From: Sphingomonadales bacterium UBA6174
Lineage (GTDB): Bacteria; Pseudomonadota; Alphaproteobacteria; Sphingomonadales; Sphingomonadaceae
Direction of reading: 5' to 3'
DNA: 42,583 bases
Assembly: GCA_002422945.1 (NCBI GenBank)
Contig: DITW01000036.1
Span: forward strand, 2,458 to 45,040
The first letter of the stretch is position 1; the number at the start of each line of letters is the position of its first letter. A program made the position numbers and the translations under genes. Positions 1 to 9,256 of the stretch are shown here, one piece after another. The notes under the pieces were generated by a model. The model ran no database searches. It was not told where the DNA came from and saw only the letters and a list, made by a program, of their open reading frames with translations.

Positions 1-437
1 CGGCTGAAGGTTTCGGCACCAATCACCAACGCATATTCGGCAGCGCCCGTCTTCAACATCGCATCGGCAACGGTGATGGCATAAAGAAAGCCGGAGCATA
101 CAGCCGCGACATCAAATGCCACGCAATCATTGATACCAAGCGCCGCCTGCACCTTGGTAGCGCTGGCCGGAAAAGTCTGATCCGGGGTGGCGGTGGCGAG
201 AATGATCAGGCCGATCTTCGACGCATCAATCCCGGCGGCAGCAAGCGCCGCGCGGGCGGCATCGGTGCCAAGCGAACTGGTGGTTTCACCCTCGCCCGCA
301 AGATAACGGGCGGTAATGCCGGTGCGACCACGAATCCACTCGTCAGAAGTTTCGATCCGGCTGGACAGTTGTTCGTTGGAGACGCGTTCTTTCGGCAGGG
401 CCGAGCCAGTACCAATAATCACGGACTTAACGCTCAT
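1..437 (-). CDS. fabH: 3-oxoacyl-ACP synthase III, 3' end cut by the window
   Basis: The first ~145 codons of FabH, which condenses acetyl-CoA with malonyl-ACP to start fatty-acid synthesis in the cytoplasm. Translating the minus strand from the ATG at 437-435 gives MSVKSVIIGTGSALP, then SDEWIRGRTGI, and near residue 115 the active-site context AVCSGF with the catalytic Cys. All three are hallmarks of KAS III. The His and Asn of the triad lie beyond the window. The start codon overlaps the plsX stop as ATGA, so translation is probably coupled. This is the normal rpmF-plsX-fabH order. Confidence 0.95.
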   Translation of the reverse strand, partial: MSVKSVIIGTGSALPKERVSNEQLSSRIETSDEWIRGRTGITARYLAGEGETTSSLGTDAARAALAAAGIDASKIGLIILATATPDQTFPASATKVQAALGINDCVAFDVAAVCSGFLYAITVADAMLKTGAAEYALVIGAETFS

Positions 438-1489
438 CCGGCAACCTCCTCACCCTTGTGATGCGCCCGGAAATTGTCGAGATCTTCCGTGATCTTACGG
501 GTCAATTCATGATCGATCAGCTTTGCCGCCACCTGGATCGCATTGGCGACCCCACGGGCATTGGCACTGCCGTGGCTTTTGACGACGAGGCCGTTCAGGC
601 CGAGAAACACGCCGCCATTATGATTATTCGGATCGAGATGGTGTCGCAGCAATTCCGTTGCAGGGCGCGAAATCAGGAAACCGATCTTGGACCGGATCGA
701 GCTGGTGAATGCGCGGCGCAGCAGATCGGTCACGAAACGAGCCGTACCTTCCAACGTCTTGAGTGCGATATTGCCGGAAAAGCCGTCGGTGACGACCACA
801 TCGACAAGACCGCGTGAAATTTTATCGCCTTCGATATAGCCGGTAAATTCCATCGGCAGATATTTGGCATCGCGCAACAAAGTGGCGGCCTCTTTCACGG
901 CATCGGTGCCTTTGAGTTCCTCTGTCCCGATATTGAGCAGCGCCACACGGGGCCGTTCAAGTTCAAGGACGGAACGCACATAGGCAGCGCCCATCACCGC
1001 GAACTGGATAAGATTGCGGGTATCGCATTCGGTATTGGCGCCAAGGTCGAGCATGACCATGTCATTGTCGCCAAGCGTTGGCAGCAAGGCCGCGATCGCC
1101 GGACGATCAATGCCCGGCATGGTGCGCAGCGCAAGTTTCGAGATCGCCATCAGCGCACCGGTGTTGCCACCGGAAATCGCCGCCTGCGCCCTGCCCGTCT
1201 TCACGGCATCGACCGTTTGGCCCATGGACGTGGTTTTGACCCTGCGGATCGCCTGGCTGGGCTTATCGTCACCGGTAATGACTTCAGGGCAATGCACAAC
1301 GTCGAACCGGGCCATGTCCGCACCATGTGCAGACAATTCAGCCCGGATCGCCGTTTCATCGCCGAAAAGCAGAAAATCTACGCCGGGAATTTGTCCCTGC
1401 GCCATGACAGCTCCCGCCACCATAACCGCAGGCCCTACATCACCGCCCATCGCATCAATAGCGATTCGCGGTTTGCCCCCGTTCGTCAT
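434..1489 (-). CDS. plsX: phosphate acyltransferase PlsX
   Basis: Converts acyl-ACP plus phosphate to acyl-phosphate, the donor used by PlsY in phospholipid synthesis. It is a peripheral cytoplasmic-membrane enzyme. The 351-residue product has the usual family length. It opens with RIAIDAMGGDVGP, the characteristic PlsX N-terminus, and carries SGGNTGALMA near residue 105 and DGFSGNIALKTLEG near residue 235. It lies 17 bp downstream of rpmF and overlaps fabH by 4 bp, so one transcript starting before rpmF is likely. The C-terminal ~20 residues are charged and variable, as is common. Confidence 0.97.
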   Translation of the reverse strand: MTNGGKPRIAIDAMGGDVGPAVMVAGAVMAQGQIPGVDFLLFGDETAIRAELSAHGADMARFDVVHCPEVITGDDKPSQAIRRVKTTSMGQTVDAVKTGRAQAAISGGNTGALMAISKLALRTMPGIDRPAIAALLPTLGDNDMVMLDLGANTECDTRNLIQFAVMGAAYVRSVLELERPRVALLNIGTEELKGTDAVKEAATLLRDAKYLPMEFTGYIEGDKISRGLVDVVVTDGFSGNIALKTLEGTARFVTDLLRRAFTSSIRSKIGFLISRPATELLRHHLDPNNHNGGVFLGLNGLVVKSHGSANARGVANAIQVAAKLIDHELTRKITEDLDNFRAHHKGEEVAG

Positions 1490-1506
1490 GACTTCCCTTT
1501 CGAGGC

Positions 1507-1686
1507 TCAGGCCTCGACCGAGACGACTTCGCGCCCATTATAGTGACCGCAAGCGCTGCACAGATTGTGCGGACGCTTGAGTTCACCACAATTCGGGCAT
1601 TCCTGAAACGCATCAGGGGTCAGCGCGTGGTGGCTACGACGCATGTTGCGACGTGACGGAGAAGTTTTTCTTTTTGGGACGGCCAT
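1507..1686 (-). CDS. rpmF: 50S ribosomal protein L32
   Basis: A 59-residue protein starting MAVPKRKTSPSRRNMRRSHH, the standard L32 N-terminus. It has a zinc-ribbon pair, CPNCGELKRPHNLCSAC (two CxxC-type knuckles). The start at 1686 was chosen over longer upstream in-frame starts because L32 always begins at MAVPK. It is the first gene of the rpmF-plsX-fabH operon. An inverted repeat GTTGC-A-GCAAC lies 28 nt upstream of the start codon. Confidence 0.97.
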   Translation of the reverse strand: MAVPKRKTSPSRRNMRRSHHALTPDAFQECPNCGELKRPHNLCSACGHYNGREVVSVEA

Positions 1687-1916
1687 GTCCGCACCTATTC
1701 CATTCAAATCAAGGTTGCAGCAACAAGAGCGAGGAAGAACTGGCCCGTCAGCCCTATGGCTGCGACCCGATTCCGGCCTCGCTCGTTGCAAGAGCCGCGC
1801 CTATACCCCATCCTGAAAATCTTGCAAGTATGATGATGAGATGGCAGCACACGAGCCGCGTGCAAGGCGGCAAGATAAACGCCGCTCTTGGACATTTTGA
1901 TAATGGGGAGCGTTAC

Positions 1917-2363
1917 ATGACGACTATCTTGCCGATCACCCTCACTATGGCGGGCGCCGCTGCGATCACGAATTTATGGCTTGCCTTTCGTTGCGGGCAG
2001 GTTCGGATGCAGGCGAAGATCGAATTGGGCGATGGCGGCAATATCGCGCTCACCCGCCGGATGCGGGCACATGCCAATTTCAACGAATATACGCCGATTT
2101 TCCTGATCCTGCTCGGATTGGTCGAGCTGGCGTCCCCCAGCACTGCCGGGACCGTTCTATGGGCCGTTGGCGCGCTGTTCATCGCCAGCCGCGTGCTGCA
2201 TGGCCTTGGCATGGACCGGGCCTATCCCAACAAGCTCAGGTCCGTCGGTATCATGTTGTCGTTTGTGCTGACGCTCGGTCTGGCGATCTATGCCGTATAT
2301 CTGCCGCATGGCGCGGCAGGCACGATCACCGCACAGGGCGATGAAATCGTACCCGCCGAATAA
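1917..2363 (+). CDS. MAPEG family membrane protein
   Basis: A 148-residue integral membrane protein of the MAPEG family (eicosanoid and glutathione metabolism-type membrane proteins). The family-typical segment RMRAHANFNEYTPIFLILL lies near residues 40-60: the Arg/His/Asn/Glu run binds glutathione in characterised members. About four hydrophobic helices are visible (residues ~5-20, 52-70, 80-98 and 108-130), followed by a short polar tail. The ATG at 1917 is preceded by GGGAG at 6 nt. The open frame runs much further upstream, but that part lacks a good ribosome-binding site and family similarity. Bacterial members are often annotated only by domain, so the substrate cannot be inferred. It converges on mfd with a 9-bp gap. 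Confidence 0.88.
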   Translation: MTTILPITLTMAGAAAITNLWLAFRCGQVRMQAKIELGDGGNIALTRRMRAHANFNEYTPIFLILLGLVELASPSTAGTVLWAVGALFIASRVLHGLGMDRAYPNKLRSVGIMLSFVLTLGLAIYAVYLPHGAAGTITAQGDEIVPAE

Positions 2364-2372
2364 GGCGCAGAT

Positions 2373-5300
2373 TTATTTCGCGGACTTGCCGGTTTGTCGT
2401 TGGATAATCTGGGCAAGTCCGCGCGATAGCTGCAACATACCGTTCATCCGACTTTCCGCCGTCGGCCAGTTACGCTGGATCACGAGCTTGCTATCGGGCC
2501 GGAGCTTGGCCGTGCCTTTCAGCCGCTCGACATAGTTGATCAACCCCGGCAAATCGGCGAAACGATCCTGCCAGAAGTGAACAAGCGCACCCTTCGGCCC
2601 GACATCGAGCTTGGCGATCCCGGCGATTTTGCAATTGAGCTTGGCCTCCATCACCATCACCAGATTCTGCGTGGCCGCGGGCAACGGGCCGAAGCGGTCG
2701 ATCATTTCGGCGGCAAAGGAGTCGATTCCCGCGCGGTCTTCCACCTCGTTCAACCGGCGATACAGGCCCATGCGCAAATCGAGGTCGAGGACATATTCTT
2801 CCGGTATGAGAATCGGCGCATCGACGGTGATCTGGGGCGAATATTTTTCTTCTGCCAGCGCCGCCGCAATGCCGCCTGCCCGTGCCGAGATAATCGCCTC
2901 TTCCAGCATCTGCTGATAAAGCTCGAAACCGACTTCCTTGATATGGCCCGATTGCTCATCGCCCAAAAGGTTTCCCGCACCACGAATGTCGAGGTCGTGG
3001 CTCGCGATCTGGAAGCCCGCGCCCAGCGAATCGAGATTGGCCAGCACTTGCAGGCGTTTTTCCGCCGTGTCCGTCATCAAACGATTGGGTGCGGTGGTGA
3101 GATAGGCATAAGCGCGGGTCTTCGACCGCCCCACTCGGCCCCGGATCTGATATAATTGCGCGAGGCCGAACATATCGGCGCGATGCACGATCATCGTATT
3201 GGCGGACGGAATGTCGATCCCGCTCTCAATAATCGAGGTCGACAGCAGCACATCATAACGCCGGTCGTAAAAGGCCGACATGCGTTCTTCGACCTCGCCC
3301 GCCGCCATCTGGCCATGGGCGACGACATATTTGATCTCCGGCACTTCCTCGCGCAGATACCGCTCGATATCCGGCAGATCGGCCAGACGCGGCACGACGA
3401 TGAAGCTTTGCCCGCCGCGATAATGTTCGCGCAGCAAGGCCTCGCGGATCACCACCGGATCCCATGGCATGACATAGGTGCGGACCGCCAGACGATCGAC
3501 CGGCGGGGTCTGGATCACCGACAATTCACGCAGGCCGGACATCGCCATTTGCAAGGTGCGCGGGATCGGCGTCGCTGTCAGCGTCAGCACATGGACATCG
3601 GCCTTCAGCGCTTTCAGCTTTTCCTTATGGGTCACGCCGAAGCGCTGCTCCTCATCGACAATGACAAGGCCCAAGCGTTTGAACTCAATCCCCTTGGCGA
3701 GCAGCGCATGGGTGCCGATCACCACATCGCACGTGCCATCGGCCAGCGCGTCGCGCGTCGCCTTGGCCTCTGCCGCCGGGACCAATCGCGACAAACGCCC
3801 GACTTTCAACGGGAAACCGGCGAAGCGTTCGGCGAAATTGGTGTAATGCTGGCGCGCGAGCAGGGTCGTCGGGCAGACCACGACCACCTGTTTCCCCGCC
3901 ATCGCCGCGACAAAGGCGCCGCGCAATGCAACCTCGGTCTTGCCAAAGCCGACATCGCCGCAGACTAGCCGGTCCATCGGCTTGCCGCTCGCCAGATCGG
4001 CGATGACATCGCCAATCGCGCGGTCCTGATCCTCGGTTTCGGGCCAAGGGAAACGATCGACAAAGGCAGGATAGCCACCGTGATCCGGTTCCATCACCAT
4101 GCCGGGACGAAGGGCGCGTTCGGCGGCGGTTTTCATCAGCTCACCCGCGATTTCGCGGATGCGCTCCTTCATCCGGGCCTTGCGTGCCTGCCATGCAACC
4201 CCGCCCAATTTATCGAGCTGCGCATCCTCTTCGCCCGCGCCATAGCGCGACAGCACATCGATATTTTCGACCGGGACATACAGCTTGTCCCCGCCTTGAT
4301 AGCTGAGCGCGACGCAGTCATGTGGCGACTGACCGACCGGGATCGACATCAGCCCTTCATAACGGCCAATGCCATGATCCTGATGAACCACCAGATCGCC
4401 GGGGGTCAGCGTCGCCAGTTCATTCAAGAACGCATCCGCGCTCTTTTTGCGCTTGGTCCGACGGATCAGCCGGTCGCCGAGCATATCCTGTTCGGTCAGC
4501 ACCGCCACATCGGGCGTAGTGAACCCATGATCAAGCGGCAACACCGCAAGCGCCGCACTCCCCGCATAAGCCGCGCCTAGCGCCGCTTGCCAATCCTCGC
4601 CCATCGGGGCCGCCGCCAGCCCATGATCGGCCAGCAAGCCGGCCAGACGCTCACGCGAGCCGCGCGAATAGCTGGCAAGCACGACCTTGCGCCCTTCACG
4701 GCCAAGGGTGCGGATATGGGCGGCCACCGCCTCATAGACATTGACGCCCTGTGCGCGTTCCGGCGCGAAATCACGCGCCTGATCGACGCCGAAGTCGATG
4801 ACCTGCTGGCTTTCCGGCTCGTGAAACGGGGTCAGCAGATGGATAGTCTTCGCCTCAACCGTCGCCGCCCATTCATCCGCGCTGAAATAGAGGCTGTCGG
4901 GTTTCAAAGGGCGATAGCTGCCGGGATCGGCCTTTTGCGCGCGTTCGCGGTTGGCGTAATAATCGGCGACCGCCTCGAACCGCGCATCTGCCGCCCCGGC
5001 CACGCCGGAATCGCGCAGGATGATGTCATTCGGCCCCAAATGATCGAACAGGCTTTCCAGCCGCTCTTCGAACAACGGCAGCCAATGCTCCATCCCCGCC
5101 AGCCGTCGCCCGTCGCTGACCGCCTGATAGAGCGGATCGCCGGTCGCGGTCGCGCCGAAGGTTTCGCGATAGCGGCCCCGGAACCGCTTGATGCTCTCTT
5201 CGTCCAGCAACGCCTCGGACGCGGGCAACAGGGTAAAGCCATCGACCCGGCCAATCGTGCGCTGGTCCTGCGGATCGAACTGGCGCACGCTTTCGATTTC

Positions 5301-5876
5301 ATCGCCGAAAAAGTCGAGGCGCAGCGCATGCGTTTCCCCCGAAGGCCAGAGATCGACCAAGCCACCGCGCACCGCATATTCGCCCTGATCAGCAACCGTA
5401 TCCGACCGGACATAGCCATTGGCCTGCAACAACGCGCCCAATTGATCGCGCTCGATCCGTTCCCCCGGTGCCAGCCGTGCGACCAATTGCCGCACCCGAA
5501 ACGGAGTGAGCGTGCGCTGGGCCACGGCATCCAAGGTGGTGACGAGCAATTGCGGCGCGGTCTGCTTGCCCTGTAGGCGATGCAGCGCGGCCAGCCGTTC
5601 GGCAGAGGCGCGAAGCCCCGGCGACGAACGATCATAAGGCAGGCAATCCCACGCCGGGAAATGCAGCACTTCCAGTTCCGGCGCGAAATAATGCGCGGAT
5701 TCGACCACCGCGCGCATCAACACATCATCGGACGCGATATAGACCGCCCGCCCGGTCGATGTCGCCGCCCCCGCCGCTCGTGCCAGATCCGCCAACAGCC
5801 ATGGCAGGAAACCCGCCGGCACGCCCGCGAGCGTCAGCGGCGACTTGGCAGCAAGGATGCGGTTGAAATCAGTCAT
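2373..5876 (-). CDS. mfd: transcription-repair coupling factor
   Basis: Mfd dislodges RNA polymerase stalled at DNA lesions and recruits UvrA for nucleotide excision repair. The 1167-residue length is normal. Order of domains: UvrB-like module with HFPAWDCLPYD near residues 70-82; RNA-polymerase-interacting (CarD/RID-type) domain around 490-560, starting GDLVVHQDHGIGRYEG; helicase motor with Walker A GDVGFGKT (~residue 644), DEEQRFGV (~742) and TATPIPRTLQM; then RGRVGRS and a C-terminal TRCF regulatory domain. The next gene on the same strand upstream is sdhE, 21 bp away, so the two may be co-transcribed. Confidence 0.98.
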   Translation of the reverse strand: MTDFNRILAAKSPLTLAGVPAGFLPWLLADLARAAGAATSTGRAVYIASDDVLMRAVVESAHYFAPELEVLHFPAWDCLPYDRSSPGLRASAERLAALHRLQGKQTAPQLLVTTLDAVAQRTLTPFRVRQLVARLAPGERIERDQLGALLQANGYVRSDTVADQGEYAVRGGLVDLWPSGETHALRLDFFGDEIESVRQFDPQDQRTIGRVDGFTLLPASEALLDEESIKRFRGRYRETFGATATGDPLYQAVSDGRRLAGMEHWLPLFEERLESLFDHLGPNDIILRDSGVAGAADARFEAVADYYANRERAQKADPGSYRPLKPDSLYFSADEWAATVEAKTIHLLTPFHEPESQQVIDFGVDQARDFAPERAQGVNVYEAVAAHIRTLGREGRKVVLASYSRGSRERLAGLLADHGLAAAPMGEDWQAALGAAYAGSAALAVLPLDHGFTTPDVAVLTEQDMLGDRLIRRTKRKKSADAFLNELATLTPGDLVVHQDHGIGRYEGLMSIPVGQSPHDCVALSYQGGDKLYVPVENIDVLSRYGAGEEDAQLDKLGGVAWQARKARMKERIREIAGELMKTAAERALRPGMVMEPDHGGYPAFVDRFPWPETEDQDRAIGDVIADLASGKPMDRLVCGDVGFGKTEVALRGAFVAAMAGKQVVVVCPTTLLARQHYTNFAERFAGFPLKVGRLSRLVPAAEAKATRDALADGTCDVVIGTHALLAKGIEFKRLGLVIVDEEQRFGVTHKEKLKALKADVHVLTLTATPIPRTLQMAMSGLRELSVIQTPPVDRLAVRTYVMPWDPVVIREALLREHYRGGQSFIVVPRLADLPDIERYLREEVPEIKYVVAHGQMAAGEVEERMSAFYDRRYDVLLSTSIIESGIDIPSANTMIVHRADMFGLAQLYQIRGRVGRSKTRAYAYLTTAPNRLMTDTAEKRLQVLANLDSLGAGFQIASHDLDIRGAGNLLGDEQSGHIKEVGFELYQQMLEEAIISARAGGIAAALAEEKYSPQITVDAPILIPEEYVLDLDLRMGLYRRLNEVEDRAGIDSFAAEMIDRFGPLPAATQNLVMVMEAKLNCKIAGIAKLDVGPKGALVHFWQDRFADLPGLINYVERLKGTAKLRPDSKLVIQRNWPTAESRMNGMLQLSRGLAQIIQRQTGKSAK

Positions 5877-5897
5877 GATCGCGCCGGATGTTCAGCA

Positions 5898-6176
5898 TTA
5901 CTTAGCGACGTCGATATAATCCAGCTTACGCATCGCCGCCATCATCGCGCCTTCATACGCGGGCGGACAGGGGATCGTGCCGATGATCCAGCCCATGATT
6001 TCGACGTCTTCCTCGTCCATCAGCCGTTCGTACCAGCCAAGCTCTTCCTCATTGAAATTGGCGGCATGGCGGTCGAAGAAACAGCCGATCATGATGTCGG
6101 CCTCTTTCGTGCCACGGTGCCACGCCCGGAAGCCCAGTCGCTTGAGGCGGTGTTCGCGGCTCAATTCGGTCGTCAT
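5898..6176 (-). CDS. sdhE: FAD assembly factor SdhE (succinate dehydrogenase assembly factor 2 family)
   Basis: Small cytoplasmic protein that promotes covalent flavinylation of SdhA. The 92-residue product from the ATG at 6176 has the family signature HRGTKEADIMIGCFF, equivalent to the RGxxE motif essential for flavinylation, followed by a helical acidic C-terminal half. The open frame extends 20 codons further upstream, but that extension has no family similarity. The ATG at 6176 lacks a strong ribosome-binding site. Divergent from recG with a 78-bp gap, and upstream of mfd. The mfd-sdhE-recG cluster is, to my knowledge, common in alphaproteobacteria. Confidence 0.9.
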   Translation of the reverse strand: MTTELSREHRLKRLGFRAWHRGTKEADIMIGCFFDRHAANFNEEELGWYERLMDEEDVEIMGWIIGTIPCPPAYEGAMMAAMRKLDYIDVAK

Positions 6177-6254
6177 GATGCAGTTCCCATCAGAATAAAT
6201 AAAGGCTGGCTGGCCGGTTGCGGCCTGTCGGCACAATGTTAGAACCCCCTAACC

Positions 6255-8315
6255 ATGCGGCCCGAGATTCTCAATCCGTTCTTTGCCGAAACAGGCGTGC
6301 TGAAAGGCATTGGCCCGGCGCTTGCCAAGCCGCTTGCCCGGCTGGGGCTGGAACGCGTGGTCGACATCGCCTTTCATCTGCCCGTCAGTTGGATCGACCG
6401 GGTGGCCGTCGATACGGTCGAGGGCCATGATGCGGGCAAGGTGATCATCGTCACCGTTACGCCGACCGATTACCGCGCCTCGCCCGGTCGCGGGCCGTTT
6501 CGCGTGGTGACGCAGGATCGCGACGGCAACATCCTCAACCTCGTCTATTTCGGCAATGCGTCCGCATGGGTCCGCAAGCTGTTTCCCTTGATGGAACCGC
6601 GCGTCGTGACCGGCAAGCTCGAACTCTACGGGCAGGATGCGCAGATGGTCCATCCCGATCAGGTGTGGAAACCGGATGAGGCCATCACCCTGCCCGCCCG
6701 CGAACCGGTCTATGGCCTGTCGGAGGGGCTGACCAACAAACGCATGGGCGAATTGGCCAAACAGGCGCTAACCCGTGCGCCTGACCTGCCCGAATGGATC
6801 GAACCGAGTCTCAAAACCCAACAGGATTGGCCGGACTGGCGCGCGGCATTATTGCGCGTCCATGCCGATCCGTCAGATGAGGTCGCGCGCAATCGCCTCG
6901 CTTATGATGAGATTTTCGCCAATCAACTGGCGCTGATGCTGGTCCGCGCCTCATCACGGCGGCGCAAGGGCGTGCCATTGCATGGCGATGGCAAGCTCAG
7001 AGCGATGCTGGAACTGCCTTACAAGCCGACCAACGCCCAGACCCGCACCATCGGCGAAATTGAGGGCGATATGGCACAGGCCGTGCCGATGGTTCGGCTG
7101 TTGCAGGGCGATGTAGGCGCGGGGAAAACCTATGTCGCATTGAATGCGATGCTGGTCGCGGTCGAGGCCGGGGCGCAGGCCGCCATGCTCGCCCCGACCG
7201 AAATTCTCGCCCGTCAGCATTATGACAATATCCGCCGCATGGTCGCCGGATTGCCGATCAACGTCGCGATCCTGACCGGGCGTGACAAGGGCAAGGTGCG
7301 CGAATCCGTTTTGATGGGGCTGGCCGATGGCTCGATTCATATCCTGATCGGGACCCATGCGATCTTTCAGGAAAAGGTCGCGTATAAATGCCTTGGTCTG
7401 GCGGTGGTCGATGAACAGCATCGCTTTGGCGTGGCGCAACGGATGATGCTCGCGGCCAAGGCGGAACGCCCGCCGCATTTGCTGGTGATGACCGCAACCC
7501 CGATTCCGCGCACCCTGACTCTCTCCAATTATGGCGAGATGGATGTGTCGCGGCTCGATGAAATGCCGCCGGGCCGCCAGCCGATCGAAACACGGGTGTT
7601 GAGCGTCGAACGACTGGATGAAGTCGTCGATGCACTTGGCCGCCACATCCAAAAGGGCGGGCAAGCCTATTGGGTCTGCCCGTTGGTCGAGGAAAGCGAA
7701 CTCTCGGATCAGGCCGCTGCCGAGGCGCGGGCGGCGACGCTGCAAGCGCGGTTCGGCGATCATATCGGCCTTGTCCATGGCCGGATGAAGGGGCCGGAAA
7801 AAGACAAGGTGATGGAGCGATTTGCCGCGGGGGAACTCGCGGTGCTGGTCGCGACTACGGTGATTGAGGTCGGGGTCGATGTCCCCAATTCTACGCTGAT
7901 GATTATCGAGGGGGCGGATCGTTTCGGCCTCGCCCAATTGCACCAGTTGCGCGGGCGCGTCGGGCGCGGCGATGGCAAATCGGTGTGCCTGTTGCTGCGC
8001 AACCCGATGTTGTCGCAAACGGCGCGGGCAAGGCTGGCATTGATGCGCGAGAGCAATGACGGCTTTCGCATCGCCGAAGAGGATCTGCGCCTACGTGGTG
8101 GGGGTGAATTGCTCGGCACCCGCCAATCGGGCGAGGCGCAATATCGGCTCGCGACCCCGGAACGGATCGATGCGCTGATCGGCACCGCCCATGACGATGC
8201 GCGGCTGTTGGTCGATCGCGACGGTGGGCTGGAAGGTCCACGCGGTCAGGCGGCGCGCACCGCGCTCTATTTATTCGAGCGCGATGCCGCCGTTGGCCTG
8301 CTGCGCAGCGGGTAA
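6255..8315 (+). CDS. recG: ATP-dependent DNA helicase RecG
   Basis: Branched-DNA translocase that regresses stalled forks and processes Holliday junctions. 686 residues, the usual size. The N-terminal wedge (OB-fold) region covers roughly residues 1-190. The motor follows with Walker A GDVGAGKT near residue 285, DEQHRFGV near 384 and TATPIPRTLTL. The C-terminal part has RGRVGRG and the TRG-type segment LRLRGGGELLGTRQSG. The ATG at 6255 has no clear Shine-Dalgarno sequence. Divergent from sdhE and mfd, whose motor domain is the closest paralogue in the window. Confidence 0.97.
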   Translation: MRPEILNPFFAETGVLKGIGPALAKPLARLGLERVVDIAFHLPVSWIDRVAVDTVEGHDAGKVIIVTVTPTDYRASPGRGPFRVVTQDRDGNILNLVYFGNASAWVRKLFPLMEPRVVTGKLELYGQDAQMVHPDQVWKPDEAITLPAREPVYGLSEGLTNKRMGELAKQALTRAPDLPEWIEPSLKTQQDWPDWRAALLRVHADPSDEVARNRLAYDEIFANQLALMLVRASSRRRKGVPLHGDGKLRAMLELPYKPTNAQTRTIGEIEGDMAQAVPMVRLLQGDVGAGKTYVALNAMLVAVEAGAQAAMLAPTEILARQHYDNIRRMVAGLPINVAILTGRDKGKVRESVLMGLADGSIHILIGTHAIFQEKVAYKCLGLAVVDEQHRFGVAQRMMLAAKAERPPHLLVMTATPIPRTLTLSNYGEMDVSRLDEMPPGRQPIETRVLSVERLDEVVDALGRHIQKGGQAYWVCPLVEESELSDQAAAEARAATLQARFGDHIGLVHGRMKGPEKDKVMERFAAGELAVLVATTVIEVGVDVPNSTLMIIEGADRFGLAQLHQLRGRVGRGDGKSVCLLLRNPMLSQTARARLALMRESNDGFRIAEEDLRLRGGGELLGTRQSGEAQYRLATPERIDALIGTAHDDARLLVDRDGGLEGPRGQAARTALYLFERDAAVGLLRSG

Positions 8316-8441
8316 ATTTCACATAAGTCCCTGCGATTAAGTGATCATTCAGATAGACAAGCGCGAAACTCGGTCCATCATAGCAATGAAAGGCCACAGC
8401 CCGAATCGATGCGGGCGAATCAGCCTTTGCGGAGAGAGAAA

Positions 8442-9134
8442 ATGAACAATATCCGTGCCATCATCATGCGGCTGTTCGCGCCGCTCGCGCTGATGGTCCT
8501 TGCCGGGTGCGCGACCTCGTTCAAGGCCGATGTCTCCCGGTTTCAGGCCATGCCCGCCCCTGCGGGACAAAGCTTCGTCATCCAGCCTGCTGATCCGACC
8601 TTGTCGGGTGGTCTCGAATTCGCCAATTATGCGAAGCTCGTCGCCGCCAAGATGGAGGCCAATGGCTATCGCCCGGCAATGGACGCCAAGGACGCGAGCC
8701 TGATCGTCTGGCTTGATTATGGCGTCGATAAGGGTGTCGAAAAGACCGTCACCTATCCGCGCAGCTATTCCAGCTTTGGCATGGGCTATGGCTGGAACCG
8801 CTATCCTTATTGGGGCGGCTATCCCTATTGGGGCGGCTATCCTTATTATGGCCGTTATCCTTATTATAGCGGCTGGTACGATCCGTTCTGGTATGATCCA
8901 TGGGCCTATGGTGAAACGGAAAGCTACACCGTCTACACCAGCTTCCTCGACCTCAAGATCGCGCGCAGCAGCGACGGCGATCGGGTGTTCGAAGGCGTGG
9001 CCAAGGCGCGGTCGACGCATGATCGGCTGACGGAATTGGTGCCGAATCTGATCGAGGCGATGTTCACCGGCTTTCCGGGCAATTCGGGCGAAGAAATCCG
9101 CATTACCGTGCCACCTGCCGCCAAGCGTCGTTGA
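8442..9134 (+). CDS. DUF4136-type lipoprotein with a Tyr/Trp/Gly repeat insert
   Basis: A 230-residue predicted lipoprotein. The signal sequence ends in a lipobox LAGC with Cys23, and the mature part resembles DUF4136 (FVIQPADPT... AANY-like start and a C-terminal segment DRVFEGVAKARS). No reaction is known for this domain. Residues 120-143 are four tandem copies of a six-residue Tyr-Pro-Tyr-Trp/Tyr-Gly-Gly-like unit, encoded by four 18-nt repeats (8799-8870), followed by more aromatic and glycine residues. The ATG at 8442 is preceded by GGAGAGAG at a good distance. It is likely an outer-membrane-anchored or periplasmic protein. It stands alone between recG and fdxA. Confidence 0.85.
   Translation: MNNIRAIIMRLFAPLALMVLAGCATSFKADVSRFQAMPAPAGQSFVIQPADPTLSGGLEFANYAKLVAAKMEANGYRPAMDAKDASLIVWLDYGVDKGVEKTVTYPRSYSSFGMGYGWNRYPYWGGYPYWGGYPYYGRYPYYSGWYDPFWYDPWAYGETESYTVYTSFLDLKIARSSDGDRVFEGVAKARSTHDRLTELVPNLIEAMFTGFPGNSGEEIRITVPPAAKRR
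8799..8870 (+). repeat. four tandem 18-nt coding repeats
   Basis: Four in-frame 18-nt units (pattern GGC TAT CCT TAT TGG GGC, with drift in later units) encode the aromatic/glycine stretch of the DUF4136 lipoprotein. The last two units change TGG to TAT. Copy number may vary between strains. Confidence 0.8.
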
Positions 9135-9186
9135 GGAAATATCGCCGACCGGGCGCGAATGAAGACGCGTCCGGCGTGTTGGCGAT

Positions 9187-9208
9187 TGACGGACGCCATT
9201 GTCCGTCA
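9187..9208 (+). promoter_or_regulatory. hairpin upstream of fdxA
   Basis: Perfect 8-bp inverted repeat TGACGGAC-gccatt-GTCCGTCA ending 48 nt before the fdxA start codon. There is no T-run after it, so it is not a standard terminator. Seven bases of each arm (TGACGGA/TCCGTCA) recur in a hairpin at the same relative place before carD. It could be an operator or an mRNA leader structure. Confidence 0.45.
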
Positions 9209-9256
9209 TAATCGGGATGCGAAGTTGAGAACTACGAACTACGAGAGTGAGCCATT

